A stretch of 64,000 nucleotides of DNA from contig JAWKNY010000001.1 in assembly GCA_041391485.1 (NCBI GenBank), positions 1 through 64,000 on the forward strand, read 5' to 3'. The position numbers and the translations under genes are program-made. The notes under the pieces were generated by a model, which saw only the letters and a list, made by a program, of their open reading frames with translations, ran no database searches and was not told the origin of the DNA. Numbering within the stretch: position 1 is the stretch's first letter; each line of letters opens with the position of its first letter. Below, one piece after another: positions 60,761-64,000 of the stretch. The stretch is from JACKAF01 sp041391485 (GTDB taxonomy: Bacteria > Bdellovibrionota > FAC87 > UBA2466 > JACKAF01).

Positions 60761-62338
60761 CTACTGTGGCTCGGGTGGAGGGGAGACCTCCAAGGCCTCG
60801 AAAAGAGCGCGGATACAGCGCGCGAAGGGTTCGCCGCCCGCCGCGGGGTTCGCGTAGCGCGCCTCCAGAAGATCCCCAAAGACCTGGGGTCCAAATTGGC
60901 TGAGTGCATAGTGAGCCGCCGCGCGATCAAGCGCATCGGACCCTGGATTGTCGAGGACAGCCAACATGTCCACAGCGGACGCCTCGGTACCCGCATTCCA
61001 GCCGCGGCGCTGGACAACGAGGTGGTAAAGCACCGTCTGCGCTTCGCCGATCGCGGGAAGTTGCCAACTAAAAGCTTCAAATTCAGAACCGCTTAGAGAA
61101 GTCACAAGCCGGCGAAGCGCCGTCTCAATAGCATTGAGGTGAGGACTCGTGGGATGGGCCTCAATGTAGTTTTGCATGGCCTCTAAAAAGGTGGCGACTC
61201 TATAATTCAGCAGGCTTCCCTCTTCCAAGAGGGAGTCCACGAGAGCTGTCAAAAGCCTATCGGCCCCAAGCTGCAAACGCGGAAGTGAATGCAGCAAAAA
61301 CTGATGAAACGCAAAGAGGAAGGTCGATTCCACGTCGACTTTGCGGTGCATGTGTTCAAAGGGATTGGACTCGGCGTCTCGCAGCCGGGCCGCCAGCGCA
61401 TCGGCTGATTCGTTTAACCCAGCGACTGAATAGCTGACAAAAGCACTATCCCAAAGCTCAATGGACAGCGTTTTTACAAGCACGTCGATAGAATCAGCAT
61501 TTTCGATGAGCCACCGGGTTAGTTTGGGCTGAGAAACCTTGTCGCGCAAACGCAGGTGAAGGAGGCTGAGCACATGCTCCGCATCCTCGGGGAGGGCCCT
61601 TTCCAAGTACCGATCCAGATGTTTGGCCGCAAAACTTTCCTGCACGCTTTCGCGCGCACGCAAAACGTCCCGCTGTCGGTGCACCGCCAGTGTCGGATGG
61701 ACACCTAGCGCTTCTATCTCTGCAAGGAACTTCGCCATCCAACGGCCGCGCATCTGGGGATCGCTGATATCTGACGCCTCCAGGCGCGCCTCAAGCTCCG
61801 CCAAACACTCGGCCTCGTAAACCGCAATCCAATAATCCAACAGGCGTTTTAGATTTTCGCTCTTAAATACCGTGTCCTTGCAGCTTTCATCACTCCAACG
61901 CTTATAGAGCTCGGCTAGCGCCTCCTGCCGGTCTTCCACGGGCAAGGAGGCGAACAAGGCCCGGTGGTTTACCTCGATGAAGGCGTGTTGGGCCATTTCG
62001 CGAGCCAGCTTGAATTGAGCGGCGGTCGTTTCTCTAAAACCTGGATCCAAGCTTTGCGGCAACTGCGGCACTTCAGGCCGGCTCACCCCGGGCGGCAAAA
62101 CGGCCAGCCCACCCGCCTCGGCCGTCGCGGCCTCATTGGCACTGAGTCGAGGCGTGCCGTCCTCAGTGGGCCCGGCGTACACCCGATGGAGAAACTCGAG
62201 GTAGTCCACGCTGTAGCGCGGTTGGGGAGAATGGGTCTCCAGCTTTTTTACCGCCGATTCGTATTCAGGAGGCAAAGCCTTCACCGAACCGGAAAAAAGA
62301 CAGAAGAATAAGCCAATTATAAGCAACGAATTACGCAC
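60761..62338 (-). CDS. Large exported helical protein of unknown function
   Basis: 525 aa, intact. Signal peptide MRNSLLIIGLFFCLFSGSVKA. The rest is almost all alpha helix, rich in Leu, Ala, Glu and Arg, suggesting helical-repeat solenoid (segments such as LAELYKRWSD, YRVATFLEAMQNYIEAHP, ALRRLVTSLSGSEF). No catalytic motif seen. Divergent from the QEGLA protein gene. Family not recognised. Confidence 0.8.
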   Translation of the reverse strand: MRNSLLIIGLFFCLFSGSVKALPPEYESAVKKLETHSPQPRYSVDYLEFLHRVYAGPTEDGTPRLSANEAATAEAGGLAVLPPGVSRPEVPQLPQSLDPGFRETTAAQFKLAREMAQHAFIEVNHRALFASLPVEDRQEALAELYKRWSDESCKDTVFKSENLKRLLDYWIAVYEAECLAELEARLEASDISDPQMRGRWMAKFLAEIEALGVHPTLAVHRQRDVLRARESVQESFAAKHLDRYLERALPEDAEHVLSLLHLRLRDKVSQPKLTRWLIENADSIDVLVKTLSIELWDSAFVSYSVAGLNESADALAARLRDAESNPFEHMHRKVDVESTFLFAFHQFLLHSLPRLQLGADRLLTALVDSLLEEGSLLNYRVATFLEAMQNYIEAHPTSPHLNAIETALRRLVTSLSGSEFEAFSWQLPAIGEAQTVLYHLVVQRRGWNAGTEASAVDMLAVLDNPGSDALDRAAAHYALSQFGPQVFGDLLEARYANPAAGGEPFARCIRALFEALEVSPPPEPQ

Positions 62339-62476
62339 AGGTGCGACGGTGTAACATAGGCGGCCCCGAGGATCAATCTCCGCAAGGCTTTAGCGGCCAC
62401 CTCCAAAGTCCTTCAAATCACTTCACTAACCTCAAGGCCAGACGTAGACTTTCAGGAAGAAAAGTGAGGCACCGGC

Positions 62477-63736
62477 GTGGCTTGGGAAAAACTACGAGAG
62501 ATCAACGAGAAGGCCGTTGAGATAGCAAAAGGGGTCAGCCTACTCAAACCTATCTCATGGCCGCCGCCCACCGAAGTGCAGTTCCTTTCAGCCTGGAGAG
62601 CCAAAAAGTCGGCCCTGCCCAAAATAGAATACCCACACATAGATAATAAGGAGACCATCGCCGCTCTGGAGACCCTAAAAGCCTCCTTCTCCCCTTCCCA
62701 CCCGATGGAGGTTTACACGCAAAAGACGCTGGAGAGTTATATCCGTGCGGCTGAGATGGTCCAAGCGGTAAACACGCCCAAGCTTCAACAGCTTTCAGAG
62801 GAAATCTTTGGCAAACCGGGGAGCCTGATGCCCGGCTGCCAGCAAACGAGCGTAGAGGCCGCGACGAAACTGGTGGATTTGGCGGCGCGCTTTCAGCACC
62901 CCTTTGTTTCCGAGCCCGATGTCTGCATCACAGCCGATCAAATCAAAGTCTTTCTGGATGGCCACACCGTCCCGCGGATGGGGACTCACGCCCCAGAGGT
63001 CCAGATCGTTTCCGAACTGGCGGCAAAAGCAACGGCGGGCGTACACCTCATTAAACTTCGCAGCGGCACCTGTTTCACACGTTATGACTTTGATCAGTTG
63101 TACGTGCACGAGATCATGACCCACGCCCTTACGGGAATAAACGGGACCTTCCAACCGATTCTCAAGACGATGGGTCGGGGCGCTCCGCGTACGACGCTTA
63201 CCCAAGAAGGCCTCGCTACCTTCGCTGAGGTGATCACCGGGGCGATTGATCTCGGGCGACTCAAACGCCTCGCCTTACGTATTATCGCCATCGATCGCGC
63301 ACTCAATGGGGCCAACTTCGTAGAGACCTTCGAGTATTTTCTTCTCAATGGGCAATCCGAAAAAGAAAGCTTTTGGTCAGCGGCGCGCATCTTCCGCGGC
63401 GGGCAGCCGAGCGGTAAGACGATTTTCACCAAAGACGGGGTCTATTTGGATGGACTCATCAAAGTACATTCGCTCTTTCAATGGGCATTGATGCACGATC
63501 GCATGGGCGTGCTGCATTTACTTTTTTGCGGGCGCGTTTCTATTGAGGATCTCTTTTTATTGGAAGGATCTCTCACCGATGGAGTGGTCGCCGCCCCCCA
63601 CTTCTTTCCGGACTGGTACGAGAAAATTGAAGGGCTCGCAGGATCTCTGACCTTTTCCCTTCTGACGAATGCGATTAACGCCGACAACCTCGATAGCTAT
63701 TTCAGTGCCATGACGAGAGGCCTTAGCTCTCCTTAA
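62477..63736 (+). CDS. QEGLA-motif (DUF1704) metalloprotease-like protein
   Basis: 419 aa, intact, GTG start. Zinc-binding HEIMTH near residue 210 and the name-giving TQEGLATFAEV about 35 residues later, in the order typical of this gluzincin-like family. Annotated members are called flavohemoglobin-expression-modulating QEGLA proteins; the fold is related to tubulin-tyrosine carboxypeptidases of the MATCAP type. No signal peptide, so cytoplasmic. Substrate unknown. Confidence 0.85.
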   Translation: MAWEKLREINEKAVEIAKGVSLLKPISWPPPTEVQFLSAWRAKKSALPKIEYPHIDNKETIAALETLKASFSPSHPMEVYTQKTLESYIRAAEMVQAVNTPKLQQLSEEIFGKPGSLMPGCQQTSVEAATKLVDLAARFQHPFVSEPDVCITADQIKVFLDGHTVPRMGTHAPEVQIVSELAAKATAGVHLIKLRSGTCFTRYDFDQLYVHEIMTHALTGINGTFQPILKTMGRGAPRTTLTQEGLATFAEVITGAIDLGRLKRLALRIIAIDRALNGANFVETFEYFLLNGQSEKESFWSAARIFRGGQPSGKTIFTKDGVYLDGLIKVHSLFQWALMHDRMGVLHLLFCGRVSIEDLFLLEGSLTDGVVAAPHFFPDWYEKIEGLAGSLTFSLLTNAINADNLDSYFSAMTRGLSSP

Positions 63737-64000
63737 TCACATGCGGAAAATCCGTGACCCCGACATCTACGCCCATCTGGGTGAGCATCGTTGTGGTTTG
63801 TCCTCGGTGGTGCGTCTGGTGATTGAAAAAGTGGGCGACATACACCCAGTAAGAGTTTTCAAACGTGGTTCCGGCGAGGTTCTTATACCGGAATGGAGCC
63901 TCCAGAAGGGCTGGCGTAAGCGCCCCCGCAAACTCTACGATAAGAGCATCTAGCCGTTTGCGCACGGAAGTCAGCTCGTCAAAATCCGGGTAGATAGTTT
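63723..64000 (-). CDS. DinB/YfiT-type metalloenzyme-like protein, 5' end outside window
   Basis: At least 92 residues, open to the window edge. Contains the C-terminal DinB pattern: FENSYWVYVAHFFNHQTHHRGQTTTML, with metal-ligand His in HxxxHRGQ, and the end VTDFPHVI. DinB-fold proteins bind a divalent metal with three His; many use bacillithiol or similar thiols. Overlaps the stop of the QEGLA gene by 14 bases. Confidence 0.8.
   Translation of the reverse strand, partial: TIYPDFDELTSVRKRLDALIVEFAGALTPALLEAPFRYKNLAGTTFENSYWVYVAHFFNHQTHHRGQTTTMLTQMGVDVGVTDFPHVIKES

Overview
The window comes from a Gram-negative bacterium: it encodes signal-peptide proteins, an RlpA-type wall protein, an outer-membrane barrel and an MBOAT/SGNH O-acetylation pair. 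Sigma-54 control, many small exported helical proteins, a hybrid 7TM sensor kinase and D-amino-acid salvage genes fit a Bdellovibrionota or deltaproteobacteria-like lineage, but no rRNA or marker gene fixes this. I saw no tRNA, CRISPR array, IS element or phage.

Reading-frame quality is patchy. About 0-5.3, 6.2-9.7, 15.9-18.2, 42-44.6, 48-49.7 and 59.4-64 kb have clean full-length genes. About 5.4-6.2, 10-15, 18.3-42, 44.6-47.6 and 49.8-59.2 kb have genes interrupted by single-base indels or occasional in-frame stops, although protein similarity resumes at once in another frame. Housekeeping genes (clpS, clpA, a dus gene, a cyclophilin, frmA) are hit, so I read most interruptions as consensus errors, not pseudogenes. 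Spans given for such genes cover the whole reconstructed gene.

0-5 kb: an NtrC-family sigma-54 activator, then small exported helical proteins with three GG-N10-GC sigma-54 promoters, an RlpA-like protein and an exported protein. 5.1-9.1 kb: one very large gene with about 14 repeats resembling homing-endonuclease-associated repeats (FGSWEAAL-type), behind a predicted signal peptide. 9.7-15.8 kb: a textbook sigma-54 promoter followed by five tightly coupled genes: a thermostable-hemolysin-family (probable acyltransferase-fold) protein, an acyl-adenylate ligase, a haem-oxygenase-like diiron oxidase, a membrane-tethered hotdog protein and a hybrid 7TM-DISM histidine kinase. This looks like a make-and-sense system for an acyl-derived small molecule and is the best candidate here for an undescribed system.

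15.9-25.2 kb: LysR regulator, acyl-CoA desaturase with TPM and HAD genes, second LysR, vWA protein, glutathione-dependent formaldehyde detoxification (frmA-frmB). 25-42 kb: SrkA kinase, DUF2927 protein, membrane protein, cyclophilin, ABC-2 exporter, MDR oxidoreductase, GAF-HD-GYP protein, CDP-alcohol transferase-like protein, secreted EEP nuclease, nitroreductase, clpS-clpA. 42-50 kb: DoxX, DEAD-box helicase, parvulin, Dus enzyme, a cNMP-REC-ATPase signalling protein divergent from a small cNMP protein, DUF819 transporter; two copies of a long palindrome lie here. 50-58 kb: SGNH-MBOAT-SGNH O-acetylation locus, outer-membrane barrel, then D-aminoacylase plus DgcA/DgcN-like genes (D-amino-acid or wall-peptide salvage). 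58-64 kb: four exported or membrane proteins of unknown role, a QEGLA-motif (DUF1704) metalloprotease-like protein and a partial DinB protein.
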